From NCBI GenBank assembly GCA_964389205.1, contig CAYMDH010000004.1, positions 47,903-111,902 on the forward strand: a stretch of 64,000 bases of DNA. The letters run 5' to 3'. The notes under the pieces were generated by a model that saw only the letters and a list, made by a program, of their open reading frames with translations, had not been told where the DNA came from and ran no database searches. Position 1 is the stretch's first letter. Each line of letters starts with the position of its first letter. The position numbers and the translations under genes are program-made. Below, piece by piece: positions 17,876-26,911 of this stretch. This DNA is from Leptobacterium sp964389205. GTDB taxonomy: Bacteria > Bacteroidota > Bacteroidia > Flavobacteriales > Flavobacteriaceae.

Positions 17876-18418
17876 TTATCTTCCAAAAAAGCCATTTAAC
17901 TTTTCTAGACCTTTATCTTCAAAGTTAGATTGTTGTAATACGCTGAGTAATTGAGACACTCCTTCTGGTTTCATTTTATTTCCTAAAACTCTAACCAAGG
18001 CGAATCCATATTTACTGTCAGTTCCAAAAATAATTACTTCATCTATAGCATCATCATCTCCTAAAAATTTAACAGTGGCTCTAGTACTACCACTATTAAA
18101 CTTCATCAAATCTTGATATTTAGGGTTTTTAAGAATTTCTTTAACTCTTACTTTTTCTGCTTCGTAAGTTACTTTATTATTATCTTCTAACCTGAAAGCT
18201 AATACATTTAGTTTTTTCAAAGATTTATAGGCTCCTTTTTCCTCGGGTGATAAATCTTCTTCTACAATTTCTAGCAAGCTAACTGGTAAATCAACTGCTA
18301 TAAAGTCTGTATTTTCAGAATTGTCTACAAAATATCTTTGTAAACTTTCTCCATTATTACAAGAGGCAAACAATGTTAAACCTAAAGTTAATATTAATAG
18401 ATGTTTGAAAACTTTCAT
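17876..18418 (-). CDS. DUF4252 lipoprotein
   Basis: A 180-residue lipoprotein (FASC, Cys20). The mature part matches DUF4252, a Bacteroidota family of small envelope proteins often found next to ECF sigma factors. Visible family traits are FIAVDLPVSLLEIV, KSLKKLNVLAFRLED and a KYGFALVRVLGNKM strand pair. It is the last gene of the sigma/anti-sigma/DUF4252/DUF4252 minus-strand run, separated from the preceding gene by a strong hairpin at 18439-18471. Function is unknown; location suggests membership of the sigma factor's regulon. Confidence 0.8.
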   Translation of the reverse strand: MKVFKHLLILTLGLTLFASCNNGESLQRYFVDNSENTDFIAVDLPVSLLEIVEEDLSPEEKGAYKSLKKLNVLAFRLEDNNKVTYEAEKVRVKEILKNPKYQDLMKFNSGSTRATVKFLGDDDAIDEVIIFGTDSKYGFALVRVLGNKMKPEGVSQLLSVLQQSNFEDKGLEKLNGFFGR

Positions 18419-18438
18419 AATTACTCGTTGTTTAATTA

Positions 18439-18471
18439 AAAGAGCTGGCAGTATATTGCTGCCAACTCTTT
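18439..18471 (-). terminator. Intercistronic hairpin between the DUF4252 genes
   Basis: Arms of 13 nt (18439-18451 and 18459-18471) pair with a single mismatch around a 7-nt loop. On the minus strand the right-hand arm is followed by TTTTAATTAAA, so it may act as a partial terminator or an mRNA-stabilising element that sets different levels for the two DUF4252 proteins. Confidence 0.5.
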
Positions 18472-18485
18472 CTTGGTTTGTTTAT

Positions 18486-19028
18486 TTAGTTGCCTCTTTT
18501 TTCAACTTTTCCAAGTTGAGAAGGTAAGTTCATTTTCTCAGCAATAGTACTTATTTTATTAAGATCAATATCTCCAGTTAAAGTAAGCAATACAGTCTCT
18601 ATTTTTCTTCCTTGCGCTTTTACATCTTTAATCCCTGTTACAAACATGAGTAACTCTTTTACATGATCTGCATCTTTTCCTTCTTTAATATAAAATTTAA
18701 CGTTTACATCTTTGTCTTTTACTCTCATCAATTCGTCTAAAGATGAGTTTTTAAGGTATTTGTTTACTGTAGTTTTCATTTCTGCTGCTACAGCTCTGTT
18801 TTCAGTAGTGAATACTTTAAGGCCCGTTAAGCTCTTTGCAATTTCCATAAACTCTTTTGCTTCAGGATCATCTGTATCAATACTAAACCTAGAAGCAAGG
18901 TCAAACATTTTCTTTGTTATCACTACGGTAGTTACTTCTTCAGAATCTTCATATTTATCAAATATTGATTGACCAAACGTAACTAAGGGTGCTATAACAA
19001 ATACGGCAATTAAAATTATTTTTTTCAT
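18486..19028 (-). CDS. Secreted DUF4252 protein
   Basis: A 180-residue protein with a signal peptide (IILIAVFVIAPLVTFGQ) rather than a lipobox. The mature part is a second DUF4252 domain, with FDLASRFSIDTDDPEAKEF, LTGLKVFTTENRAVAAEM and LLTLTGDIDLNKI. ATG at 19028 puts the signal peptide at the N-terminus; the frame extends upstream to 19085 over the stop region of the previous gene. It is a divergent paralogue of the lipoprotein gene downstream and third in the sigma operon. Confidence 0.8.
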   Translation of the reverse strand: MKKIILIAVFVIAPLVTFGQSIFDKYEDSEEVTTVVITKKMFDLASRFSIDTDDPEAKEFMEIAKSLTGLKVFTTENRAVAAEMKTTVNKYLKNSSLDELMRVKDKDVNVKFYIKEGKDADHVKELLMFVTGIKDVKAQGRKIETVLLTLTGDIDLNKISTIAEKMNLPSQLGKVEKRGN

Positions 19029-19047
19029 GATTACTTTTTCTAATTCG

Positions 19048-19479
19048 TTAATTAAAAATTCTATTTTTTGTTTTATCAAATTCATTTAAATAAAGTACTT
19101 TTTCTGTTCCTTTATTCAGGTTTTGAGCGATTAATGAAAATGCTTTTTGTGTTTCCTTATAAGCATATTCTCCTTCCACTCTCTCTTGGTCATCAATACC
19201 TGTTAAGTTTTGATTTCCAAAATATACACCAAGTACTAAAACTGCTACCGCTGCCACTGAAATCCACTTGTACAAATTTCTCTTAGTTTTTAATGGAACG
19301 TGTTTGGTAAACTGTTCTTTCTTAGCCGTTAAAAAAAATTGAAACATGGGTCTATATTCTTCCAAATGAGGTGCTATTTCATCTCTTGAAAAGTATGTCT
19401 GTAATGCTTCCTCTTCTGCTACTGTAGTAGTAGCGTCAAAGTATTTTTCTAATAATTTTTCTATGCTAGCCAATTCCAT
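19048..19479 (-). CDS. Putative membrane anti-sigma factor
   Basis: A 143-residue protein. The N-terminal 60 residues are cytosolic, helical and acidic (MELASIEKLLEKYFDATTT), a membrane segment follows (KWISVAAVAVLVLGVYFG, about residues 69-86), then a short external tail. Its start overlaps the end of the ECF sigma gene by 14 bp, indicating coupled translation, the usual arrangement for sigma/anti-sigma pairs. The role is inferred from topology and position; no zinc-binding anti-sigma motif (HxxxCxxC) is present. Confidence 0.65.
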   Translation of the reverse strand: MELASIEKLLEKYFDATTTVAEEEALQTYFSRDEIAPHLEEYRPMFQFFLTAKKEQFTKHVPLKTKRNLYKWISVAAVAVLVLGVYFGNQNLTGIDDQERVEGEYAYKETQKAFSLIAQNLNKGTEKVLYLNEFDKTKNRIFN

Positions 19480-19975
19480 AGTTGTGTTTTTTTATTAATT
19501 CTTCTCTAACTGCTTTTCTTGCTCTGGATAATGCCACCCGTATGGTTGCAGGGTTCATATTAAGCATTTCTCCTATTTCGTCATAATCGTATTGTTCTAT
19601 ATCTCTAAGTTGTAATACTAATTTTTGTTGTTCTGGTAATGTATCCATTATTTTTGACATCCACTGAAGGCTATCTTCTGTTTCTAATTGTTTTTGTAAC
19701 GATACATTTTCATCTTTATAATTACTATGTACTAATTTTAAATTACTTGCTTGTTTCGATTTTAACCGATCCAAACAAAAGTTTTTAGTCATGGTCATAG
19801 TAAACGCTTCTACATTTTTGTATTCTGAAATTTTTTCTTTTTTAGACCATAATTTCAAAAGTACTTCTTGAGTTGCATCTTCTGCTTCTTCATTAGACAC
19901 TAGCAATCTTTTAGCCAATCTAAACACCTTATCTTTAAAAGGCACTATAATATTTAAAAAATCAACTTGGTTCAT
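19466..19975 (-). CDS. ECF-type RNA polymerase sigma factor
   Basis: A 169-residue sigma-70 family protein of the extracytoplasmic-function group. Region 2 contains EEAEDATQEVLLKLW near residue 30 and FTMTMTKNFCLDRLK near 62. Region 4 contains LPEQQKLVLQLRDIEQYDYDEIGEMLN followed by the helix-turn-helix MNPATIRVALSRARK near 140. Regions 1.1 and 3 are absent, as expected. It heads a four-gene operon with the membrane partner and two DUF4252 proteins. Its stimulus is unknown; envelope stress is a reasonable guess given the secreted targets. Confidence 0.9.
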   Translation of the reverse strand: MNQVDFLNIIVPFKDKVFRLAKRLLVSNEEAEDATQEVLLKLWSKKEKISEYKNVEAFTMTMTKNFCLDRLKSKQASNLKLVHSNYKDENVSLQKQLETEDSLQWMSKIMDTLPEQQKLVLQLRDIEQYDYDEIGEMLNMNPATIRVALSRARKAVREELIKKHNYGIG

Positions 19976-20125
19976 CTATTGGTTAGTTTTAAATCAACTC
20001 TTCTATATTGCGTTATAAAAAGAAGACGAGTAACCTCACTTTTTGTTACAAAAAAAATTAATTTAACAATAACATATCTATTTTAAAGTTTATATTTATG
20101 CTGCAATGATGAAAAAAATTTAGTT

Positions 20126-21589
20126 ATGAAAAAAATTTTACTAATACTTATATGTTTAAGTTTTACTGTTTTAAGTTGTAATGATAATGATGATGATTTT
20201 AGAGTAGTACCTGAAAACCTTGAAACTCGTGATTTTGTATGGAGAGGAATGAATTTCTTCTATCTATATAAAGATGATGTTCCTGATTTAGCAGATACTA
20301 GGTTTGCAACTGATGAAGAGTACACTACTTTCTTAGAAGGTTTTGATGGTCCTGAAGCGTTATTTAACAGTGTTTTATTTCTACCAGGAGATGAAGATCA
20401 ATTTAGTTTTATAACAGATGACAGATCAAGTTTAGAAGATTTTTTAGATGGTACGAGTTTAAACAGTGGTGTAGAATTTGGTTTTGTTCGCTTTCCAAAC
20501 GACGCTACTAATATTTTTGCTATTGTTCGCTTTATTTTACCAAATTCTGACGCTGCCAATTCAACACTTCAAAGAGGAGATATTATTACACGTGTAAATG
20601 GGACACAGCTAACAGATACCAACTTTAACGATTTAGTTTTTAGTGATGATCCTAGTATTACATATGGCTTGGCTACTTTTGATGGCACTAATGTTACAGA
20701 CACTGCCGAAGAAGTTACCGTTTCTAAAGCTGTAATAACAGAGAATCCAATTTTAATTGCCAATACACTTACTATAGAAGGGCAAAATATAGGGTATTTG
20801 GTTTATAATGGATTTAGAGCAGATTTTGACGAGCAATTAAATGATGCTTTTGGAGAATTTGCCGCAAATAATGTCACAGATTTAGTACTCGATTTACGCT
20901 ATAACGGAGGTGGGTCTGTTTTAAGTTCTATTACCTTAGGAAGTATGATTACAGGCCAATTTCCGGGAGAAGTATTTTCTACAGAACAATGGAATAGTGA
21001 TTTACAAGCTTTCTTTGAAGATAATGATCCAGATAGGCTTATCAACCCGTTTAGAACAACCACTAGAGATGGTTCTACATTAAACCATCTTAATTTAAAT
21101 AGAGTATATGTTTTAACTACTGGAAACTCTGCCTCTGCAAGTGAGTTAACCATTAACTCGTTAAGCCCTTATATAGATGTTATTCAAATAGGTACGCAAA
21201 CTAGAGGGAAGTTTCAAGCTTCTGTAACTGTATTAGATTCTGAAAATAGAAATGGAAGAAGTAATTTTGACGATTTTAATGGCAATGGGGTTACCTCATC
21301 ACACGATTATGCAATGCAGCCCTTAGTGCTTATTGAAGTAAATGCAGACGGTGTATCAGAATTTGCACAGGGTTTAAGCCCAGATTTAGAATTGCGAGAA
21401 GATTTTACAAATTTTGGAACTCTGGGAGATCCTACAGAGCCATTGTTGGCCAGAGCCATACAAGAAATTACTGGTGTTGCTGGACGTATTGAACAAAATA
21501 AAACTCCGCAAACCATGAAAGAAATTTTATATGGCAAAACAGATATGATAAAAGATGATTTTATACTAGACTTAAAAGATTTTAAATAG
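20126..21589 (+). CDS. S41-family C-terminal processing peptidase, lipoprotein
   Basis: A 487-residue lipoprotein (LSC, Cys18, followed by an acidic NDNDDD spacer). A helical N-terminal domain with the conserved VWRGMNFFYLYKDDVPDLAD is followed by a PDZ domain at about residues 125-205 (NSTLQRGDIITRVNGTQL) and an S41 protease domain. LVLDLRYNGGG near 253 and the catalytic Ser in NSASASELTINSL near 335 are present, with a Lys in QTRGKFQ near 361. This is a Bacteroidota-type S41 peptidase, likely periplasmic or surface facing. Substrate unknown. Confidence 0.9.
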   Translation: MKKILLILICLSFTVLSCNDNDDDFRVVPENLETRDFVWRGMNFFYLYKDDVPDLADTRFATDEEYTTFLEGFDGPEALFNSVLFLPGDEDQFSFITDDRSSLEDFLDGTSLNSGVEFGFVRFPNDATNIFAIVRFILPNSDAANSTLQRGDIITRVNGTQLTDTNFNDLVFSDDPSITYGLATFDGTNVTDTAEEVTVSKAVITENPILIANTLTIEGQNIGYLVYNGFRADFDEQLNDAFGEFAANNVTDLVLDLRYNGGGSVLSSITLGSMITGQFPGEVFSTEQWNSDLQAFFEDNDPDRLINPFRTTTRDGSTLNHLNLNRVYVLTTGNSASASELTINSLSPYIDVIQIGTQTRGKFQASVTVLDSENRNGRSNFDDFNGNGVTSSHDYAMQPLVLIEVNADGVSEFAQGLSPDLELREDFTNFGTLGDPTEPLLARAIQEITGVAGRIEQNKTPQTMKEILYGKTDMIKDDFILDLKDFK

Positions 21590-21611
21590 TATAAAACTTT
21601 ACTTAAAATAT

Positions 21612-21643
21612 AAAAAAACTGCAATAGTATTGCGGTTTTTTTT
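21612..21643 (+). terminator. Rho-independent terminator after the S41 peptidase gene
   Basis: AAAAAACTGCAATA and TATTGCGGTTTTTT pair (one G:T) with a minimal loop and are followed by a run of eight T. Starts 23 bp after the stop codon. Confidence 0.8.
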
Positions 21644-21954
21644 GTTTCTCTACTATTTAAAAGCTAGATTATGAATATATTTTTGTAAGAAAAAACATGT
21701 TTTTTATTTAAATTTATTTTTTTAGTTATTTTTTAACACTGTACCCTATAGAGTAGAATATTATTTTTAAAGTAAATAATATTTCTTATTTTATAATAAA
21801 TAAGAAATTGATTTTTAGTTGTTTAAAATGTTAAAAATAATTTTTTAATTAGCCACAAAATTATAGATTTCTAACAAAAACATTTATAGCGTAAATATTT
21901 TACGGTTAAGCCATAATAAAAAATTAATATTTTTTTGTAAGTTTATACTTTCAA

Positions 21955-21986
21955 TTTGATTGACTTAAAAAACTATAATAATATTG
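21955..21986 (+). promoter_or_regulatory. Candidate promoter of the miniprotein/GLPGLI island
   Basis: TTTG at 21955-21958, a 20-bp spacer and TAATATTG at 21979-21986 (one mismatch to TAnnTTTG). It would start a transcript near 21993 reading into the two four-Cys miniprotein genes. Confidence 0.4.
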
Positions 21987-22060
21987 TTGCAACGATAGAC
22001 TGAATTCTTAACGGTCTTTAAATGATTAGGAAATTATTAATTTTTTAATTTATACTTTAA

Positions 22061-22324
22061 ATGAAAAAAAGAATGTTATTGCCATTATTGGCATTTGTAT
22101 TTGTTTCTTTATCTAGCTTTACAATAAACCCTATGTTGAATGAAAATTCAGAAGAATTTGACTGCTTATATGATGCTTCTCGTGATGCAGGTTTAGCCTT
22201 AGATTTGGGATATTCTGATCTATACGCAACTTGTGTAGGAAATGTTACCTATGCTCAATGCGCTGGCTGGAATGCTAGTTATGGTCAATGCGCTGGGTAT
22301 CTTTCAGAAACTTCAGCTAATTAA
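22061..22324 (+). CDS. Secreted four-cysteine miniprotein A
   Basis: An 87-residue protein with a signal peptide (LLPLLAFVFVSLSSFT). The mature part carries four cysteines in DCLYDASR, ATCVGNV, AQCAGW and GQCAGYL. It aligns without gaps over 48 residues to the next gene product with 24 identities, including all four cysteines and the CVGNV core. No known family is recognised. Even cysteine number and export suggest two disulfide bonds in the periplasm or outside. First gene after the promoter-like site; its neighbour is a paralogue. Confidence 0.75.
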   Translation: MKKRMLLPLLAFVFVSLSSFTINPMLNENSEEFDCLYDASRDAGLALDLGYSDLYATCVGNVTYAQCAGWNASYGQCAGYLSETSAN

Positions 22325-22354
22325 TTATTAATACACAAATAAATATTATTAAAA

Positions 22355-22648
22355 ATGAAAAAATATATATTATTACCGTTATTGACGTTAACCTTTATAG
22401 GATTAACAAGCTTTACAACCAAGGTAGAGACAGAAGAATTAATAAATAATTCTGAGATTCAAACTGTTGAAGATTTTGATTGTTTTGATGATGCTATACG
22501 TGTAGGAGACGTAGCTTTAGATGGAGGGTTTAGTGATATAGCAGCAAGCTGTGTAGGAAATGTGGCTTTTGCCAGATGTCAAGGTTATGATATTGAATAT
22601 GCCACTTGTTCTCCATATTTAAATGGTTTATTTGCAACAGGAAATTAA
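22355..22648 (+). CDS. Secreted four-cysteine miniprotein B
   Basis: A 97-residue paralogue of the preceding gene product: signal peptide (LLPLLTLTFIGLTSFT), an acidic linker (VETEELINNSEIQTVEDF), then the four-Cys domain with DCFDDAIR, ASCVGNV, ARCQGY and ATCSPYL at exactly the same spacing. The linker is ten residues longer than in miniprotein A. It lies 30 bp after miniprotein A and ends in a very strong hairpin at 22657-22689. Function unknown. Confidence 0.75.
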   Translation: MKKYILLPLLTLTFIGLTSFTTKVETEELINNSEIQTVEDFDCFDDAIRVGDVALDGGFSDIAASCVGNVAFARCQGYDIEYATCSPYLNGLFATGN

Positions 22649-22656
22649 TATTTAAT

Positions 22657-22689
22657 TTATAAAGCAGAGGGATTCTCTCTGCTTTATAA
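22657..22689 (+). terminator. Perfect 13-bp stem hairpin after the miniprotein genes
   Basis: TTATAAAGCAGAG at 22657-22669 is inverted at 22677-22689 around a 7-nt loop. It lies 9 bp after the miniprotein B stop and 15 bp before the next ATG. It has no long T-run (TTTATAATTAAAA follows), so it may end most transcripts while allowing some read-through into the GLPGLI genes. Confidence 0.65.
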
Positions 22690-22704
22690 TTAAAATGAAT
22701 TAAC

Positions 22705-23421
22705 ATGAAATTTATAAAACTCTTATTTATTCTAAGCTTTGTTTTTAGTTATTCTCAAAAACAAGGTATAATAACTTATAAAGTAATTCCTGCCGATGTT
22801 GAAAAGCTATATGGCGATACTCTCGAAAAGGAATTTAAAGACTTTCTCAAAGATTCAAACAAAGAAAAGATTAATATGCGTTTAGAACTTGTCTTTAAGA
22901 ACGATGAAAGCTACTTTAAACTTATAGAAAAGTTACCCTCTCAAGTATTAAATCAAGGGCATTATAATAACTTGCTAGGAGGAAAATTAGGGAATTCTAA
23001 ATACTACATGAACAAAAAAGAAAAACTTATACTTCGAGAATACAATCAAGGAGGAAGTTTTTTGTTAAGTACTCGATTTGAAGAGATAGAATGGAATCTA
23101 ACCAAAGAAAAAAAAATGATTGGGGAATATCTTTGCTTTAAGGCTACTACAACAAAAAAAGTATTTCGATCACAAGGAGTAAAAACAATACCAATAGAAG
23201 CTTGGTATTGTCCAGCAATTCCCATTTCATTTGGGCCTTTTGAATTTTGCAATCTACCAGGTCTTATTATGGAGGTTAAAGAAGGTTCACATACTTATGG
23301 CTTAGTATCAATAAATTTTAAGCCTAAAAAAGAGATTAACATTAAACGCCCTACTAGAGGAATTAAGAAAACTCAAGAAGAATTTTTAACAGGTAAAAAA
23401 CCTTTATTTGAAGGACATTAA
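22705..23421 (+). CDS. GLPGLI-family secreted protein 1
   Basis: A 238-residue protein with a signal peptide (LLFILSFVFSYSQ). It is a member of the Bacteroidota GLPGLI family, recognised by the eponymous motif, here CNLPGLIMEVKEG near residue 186, by YLCFKATTTKK near 145 and by PIEAWYCPAIPISFGP near 167. The family has no established function; members are exported and often lie beside TonB-type outer-membrane proteins, as here. The C-terminus GIKKTQEEFLTGKKP is shared with the next paralogue. Confidence 0.88.
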   Translation: MKFIKLLFILSFVFSYSQKQGIITYKVIPADVEKLYGDTLEKEFKDFLKDSNKEKINMRLELVFKNDESYFKLIEKLPSQVLNQGHYNNLLGGKLGNSKYYMNKKEKLILREYNQGGSFLLSTRFEEIEWNLTKEKKMIGEYLCFKATTTKKVFRSQGVKTIPIEAWYCPAIPISFGPFEFCNLPGLIMEVKEGSHTYGLVSINFKPKKEINIKRPTRGIKKTQEEFLTGKKPLFEGH

Positions 23422-23431
23422 TTATTGACAC

Positions 23432-24154
23432 ATGAAATTTATTAAATTCTTAATTATTTTTGGATTTGTTTTAGGGCATTCTCAAAAACAAGGCATTATT
23501 ACGTATAAAATTATTCCTGCAGATATAGATAAAATAGCAGCTTTTGAAAATGTTAATCCAGTACTTAAAAAATCATTTAAAGAAGGAAATAAGGAAAAAT
23601 CTAATATGAAACTTGAGTTAACTTTTAAAGATGATGAAAGTTACTTTAAACTTATAGATAAACTTCCTTCTCAAATATTAAATCAAACTCATTATAATTT
23701 ATTAGTAAATGGAAAATTAGGAAACTCAAAATACTATGTCAATAAAAAAGAAAAATTAATCTTACGAGAGTATAATGAAGGAGGTAATTTTTTGTTAAGC
23801 ACAAAGTTTGATGAACTAAAGTGGAAACTTACCAAAGAAAAAAAGATGATAGGTGAGTACCTCTGTTTTAAGGCAGTTACCACTAAAAAAATATTTAGAG
23901 GCACTAGAGTGAATACAATTCCAATTGAAGCATGGTATTGTCCTACTATTCCAATTTCATTTGGGCCGTTTGAATTTTGTAATCTACCTGGTCTTGTTTT
24001 AGAGTTGAAAGAACGTTATGATACTTATGGTGTAGTGTCTATTGATTTTACTCCAGAAAAAGAAATAAAGATCAAACGTCCTATCAAAGGAATCAAGAAA
24101 ACCCAAAAAGAATTTACAACAGGCCAAAAACCTTTAGAAATAGGAAGGCAATAA
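23432..24154 (+). CDS. GLPGLI-family secreted protein 2
   Basis: A 240-residue close paralogue of the preceding protein: signal peptide (IIFGFVLGHSQ), KMIGEYLCFKAVTTKK near 145, IEAWYCPTIPISFGPFEFCNLPGLVLEL near 168, and the C-terminal GIKKTQKEFTTGQKP. The two genes are 10 bp apart and clearly arose by tandem duplication. The outer-membrane barrel gene follows 14 bp later, so all three are probably cotranscribed. Confidence 0.88.
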   Translation: MKFIKFLIIFGFVLGHSQKQGIITYKIIPADIDKIAAFENVNPVLKKSFKEGNKEKSNMKLELTFKDDESYFKLIDKLPSQILNQTHYNLLVNGKLGNSKYYVNKKEKLILREYNEGGNFLLSTKFDELKWKLTKEKKMIGEYLCFKAVTTKKIFRGTRVNTIPIEAWYCPTIPISFGPFEFCNLPGLVLELKERYDTYGVVSIDFTPEKEIKIKRPIKGIKKTQKEFTTGQKPLEIGRQ

Positions 24155-24168
24155 CCTAAATCAATAAC

Positions 24169-26835
24169 TTGTATAAATATTTAACCCTTTTCTTATTATT
24201 ATGTATGAGTTTATTATCTCATGCACAAACCTATGAATTAAAAGGTAAGGTTCTTGATTCACTTGGTAAACCATTAGAATCTGCTAACATTATTGCCGAA
24301 CCTCTGTCAAAACAAGAAAGTTTGCAATTTGCTATTAGTGATGCAAAAGGAAGGTATCGAATACAGTTAAAAAAAAGCATAGAATATGTACTTACAGTAA
24401 GCTATATTGGTTTTAAAGAAGCGTTTTTAAAAATCAAAAAAACAGAGACACCTACCTCATATAACTTCATTTTAAGATCAAAAGGTATTGATTTAGACGA
24501 AGTAACCATCAACCATGAGTACAAACCAATTATTATTAAACAGGATACAACTGTTTATAAGGTTTCGGCTTTTGCCAATGGTAACGAACGAAAGATGAAA
24601 GAAATACTCAATAAGATTCCTGGTATTGATGTTGATAAGAATGGAGGAGTAACCGTCAATGGAAATAAAGTAACAAAGTTGCTTGTAGAAAATAAACCCT
24701 TTTTTGGAGGAGGAACAAAACTAGCAGTTGAAAATATTCCTGCAGATGCCTTAGAAAATATTGAAGTCATAAAAAACTATACTGAAGTTACTTTTTTAAA
24801 AGGATTAACAGATAATGACGATTTAGCCCTTAATGTAAAATTAAAAGAGGATAAAAAAAAGTTTGTATTTGGAGATGTGGAGGCAGGAGCTGGTGATAAT
24901 GAATATTATAAAACTCATGCTGGTATTTTCTATTATTCACCAAAAACAAGTGTAAATTTTATTGGAGATTTAAACAATATAGGGGAAGCGACTTTTACCT
25001 TTAGTGATCGTAACCGTTTTAATGGAGGAAGTAGCTTTTTAAGTTCAAGACCATCATTAGGTTCATTAAACTCATTTGCCGCAGATAATAAGGATATTGT
25101 TAGAAGTGATAATCAATTTGCAGCTTTAAATGTAGATTATGAATTAAATGATAAACTCAGTATTAATGGATATGGGCTTTTTTCTAAGTTGCGTACAGGT
25201 ACATTAAACACTTCACGTATTGAGTATTTATCCAATATAGGCATTACAGAAGAATTGAGAGATAATAACGATACCAAACGAAATACATTAGGAGTAGGAA
25301 ACGTAAAATTGGATTATCGTCCTAATGATAAAAGTGCGTGGTTTTATAACATAAATGTAGAAAATTTAGATAGTGATAATCTAACTAACTTATTAACCTC
25401 TATAGATGGAGATGATAGTTTCTTTAACAATACGAATGAATTAGAAAACTTTTCAATTAAACAATTTCTAGAATGGCATCAATCATATAATGACACACAT
25501 ACAACCACACTTGTTATTAATCACGGCTATGAAAAATCAGAACCTTTAAGTTCTTATCTAACAGATGAGTCTTTTTTAGGAGGATTGATTCCTTTATTGC
25601 CGCAAAATGAAATCAATGTGCAACAAATAAGAGAGCAAACTAGAAATTCTTTAGATGTGCTTTTAAAACATTATTGGGTACTTAACAATTACAATCATAT
25701 CTATTCTAATTTGGGAGTTAAATATAATAAAGAAAGATATTTGACAGAAGATTTTCAAATTTTAGATAATGGAACAATAAACAATTTTGAAGAAGATGAT
25801 TTTGGAAATGACATTGATTATAACTTTCTAGATATTTTTTATGGTTTAGAGTATCAAGCAAAAATAGGAGCTTTGAAAATAAAGCCTAGCGTTTATGTTC
25901 ATTGGTATCAATTAGACAATAAACAACAAAACATTACAACATTGAACTTTTCAAAAATACTTGTTGAGCCTCGATTAAATGCTTCTTATGAAATTAATAG
26001 AAGTGAAGGTTTTCGTTTAAATTATCGTTTCTCAAATAGATTTCAAGATGCTAAACGATACGCTAATCGATTTTCAATACAAGGCTTTAATCGTGTTTTT
26101 AGAGGGAATGGATTTTTGGAAAATGAAAGGTATCATAACGCATCATTAAGCTATAATAAAACAAGTTTATATAGAAATATATACCTATTTGGGACACTTA
26201 GTTTTAGTCGAAAGACACGAACTATTCGAGATGAAATTGGATTACAAGGAATTAATCAATTTACAACTCCAATACAAACTAATAACCCTGAAACAAATTG
26301 GAATTTTTTCGGAAGCATACGAAAAGATATTGGAAAATTTGGATTTACCTTAACTCCACGATATACAAGAGCAACTTATATTCAATCGGTCAATGATTTG
26401 ATAAATGAAAATAGAACCGAAACAACATCGGCAGGGTTTTATATTAATACAAAAAATAAAAAATGGCCTTATATTAGAATTGGGTATGAAAAAGGATATA
26501 ATAATTTTAGAGGAACAGCAAATTTTGAATCTGAATTTCAAACAGATACTTTTAGAGCAGATATGAGTTTTGAATTTTTAAAATCATGGATTTTTAAAAC
26601 AGACTTTGAATCTTTTACTAATTCAAATGACAGTAATACAGAAACTTTTAATGTAGGGAATGCAGAGCTTCGTTATCACAGAGAAAATAGTGCTTGGACA
26701 TTTGAATTGTCCGCAACAAATTATTTAAACGTTGATAGTAAGAATCGAAATACTTTTAATGATTTTACAGTGATAGAAAATACAACATTTATACTTCCTC
26801 GAATTATTTTAGCAAAGATTAGTTATAAATTATAA
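24169..26835 (+). CDS. Outer-membrane beta-barrel protein with carboxypeptidase-regulatory N-terminus
   Basis: An 888-residue protein with signal peptide (LTLFLLLCMSLLSHAQ). It starts with a CarbopepD_reg domain at about residues 20-105 (KGKVLDSLGKPLESANI, SYIGFKEAFLK), then a plug-like region (MKEILNKIPGIDVDKNGGVTVNGNKVTKLL), and then a long region of alternating strands ending ILAKISYKL. This is the layout of the TonB-dependent-receptor-like outer-membrane proteins of Bacteroidota. No TonB box is obvious. The only start that keeps the signal peptide is TTG at 24169. Its 3' end is duplicated as a remnant at 28366-28407. Confidence 0.85.
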   Translation: MYKYLTLFLLLCMSLLSHAQTYELKGKVLDSLGKPLESANIIAEPLSKQESLQFAISDAKGRYRIQLKKSIEYVLTVSYIGFKEAFLKIKKTETPTSYNFILRSKGIDLDEVTINHEYKPIIIKQDTTVYKVSAFANGNERKMKEILNKIPGIDVDKNGGVTVNGNKVTKLLVENKPFFGGGTKLAVENIPADALENIEVIKNYTEVTFLKGLTDNDDLALNVKLKEDKKKFVFGDVEAGAGDNEYYKTHAGIFYYSPKTSVNFIGDLNNIGEATFTFSDRNRFNGGSSFLSSRPSLGSLNSFAADNKDIVRSDNQFAALNVDYELNDKLSINGYGLFSKLRTGTLNTSRIEYLSNIGITEELRDNNDTKRNTLGVGNVKLDYRPNDKSAWFYNINVENLDSDNLTNLLTSIDGDDSFFNNTNELENFSIKQFLEWHQSYNDTHTTTLVINHGYEKSEPLSSYLTDESFLGGLIPLLPQNEINVQQIREQTRNSLDVLLKHYWVLNNYNHIYSNLGVKYNKERYLTEDFQILDNGTINNFEEDDFGNDIDYNFLDIFYGLEYQAKIGALKIKPSVYVHWYQLDNKQQNITTLNFSKILVEPRLNASYEINRSEGFRLNYRFSNRFQDAKRYANRFSIQGFNRVFRGNGFLENERYHNASLSYNKTSLYRNIYLFGTLSFSRKTRTIRDEIGLQGINQFTTPIQTNNPETNWNFFGSIRKDIGKFGFTLTPRYTRATYIQSVNDLINENRTETTSAGFYINTKNKKWPYIRIGYEKGYNNFRGTANFESEFQTDTFRADMSFEFLKSWIFKTDFESFTNSNDSNTETFNVGNAELRYHRENSAWTFELSATNYLNVDSKNRNTFNDFTVIENTTFILPRIILAKISYKL

Positions 26836-26911
26836 AAAAATCAAAACTAATAGCTAATTATTTTATTTAAAGCTAGGTATAATTTTTGATTATATATTTA
26901 AAACCATAATT

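Larger units (their letters stand above)
21590..22060. other. AT-rich gene-free interval before the miniprotein genes
   Basis: About 470 bp with no supportable coding frame. It begins with the terminator of the S41 gene and is extremely A/T rich, with several near-palindromic A/T stretches (around 21755-21805). Its only legible signal is a promoter-like pair at 21955-21986, giving a leader of about 70 nt for the first miniprotein gene. Confidence 0.5.
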
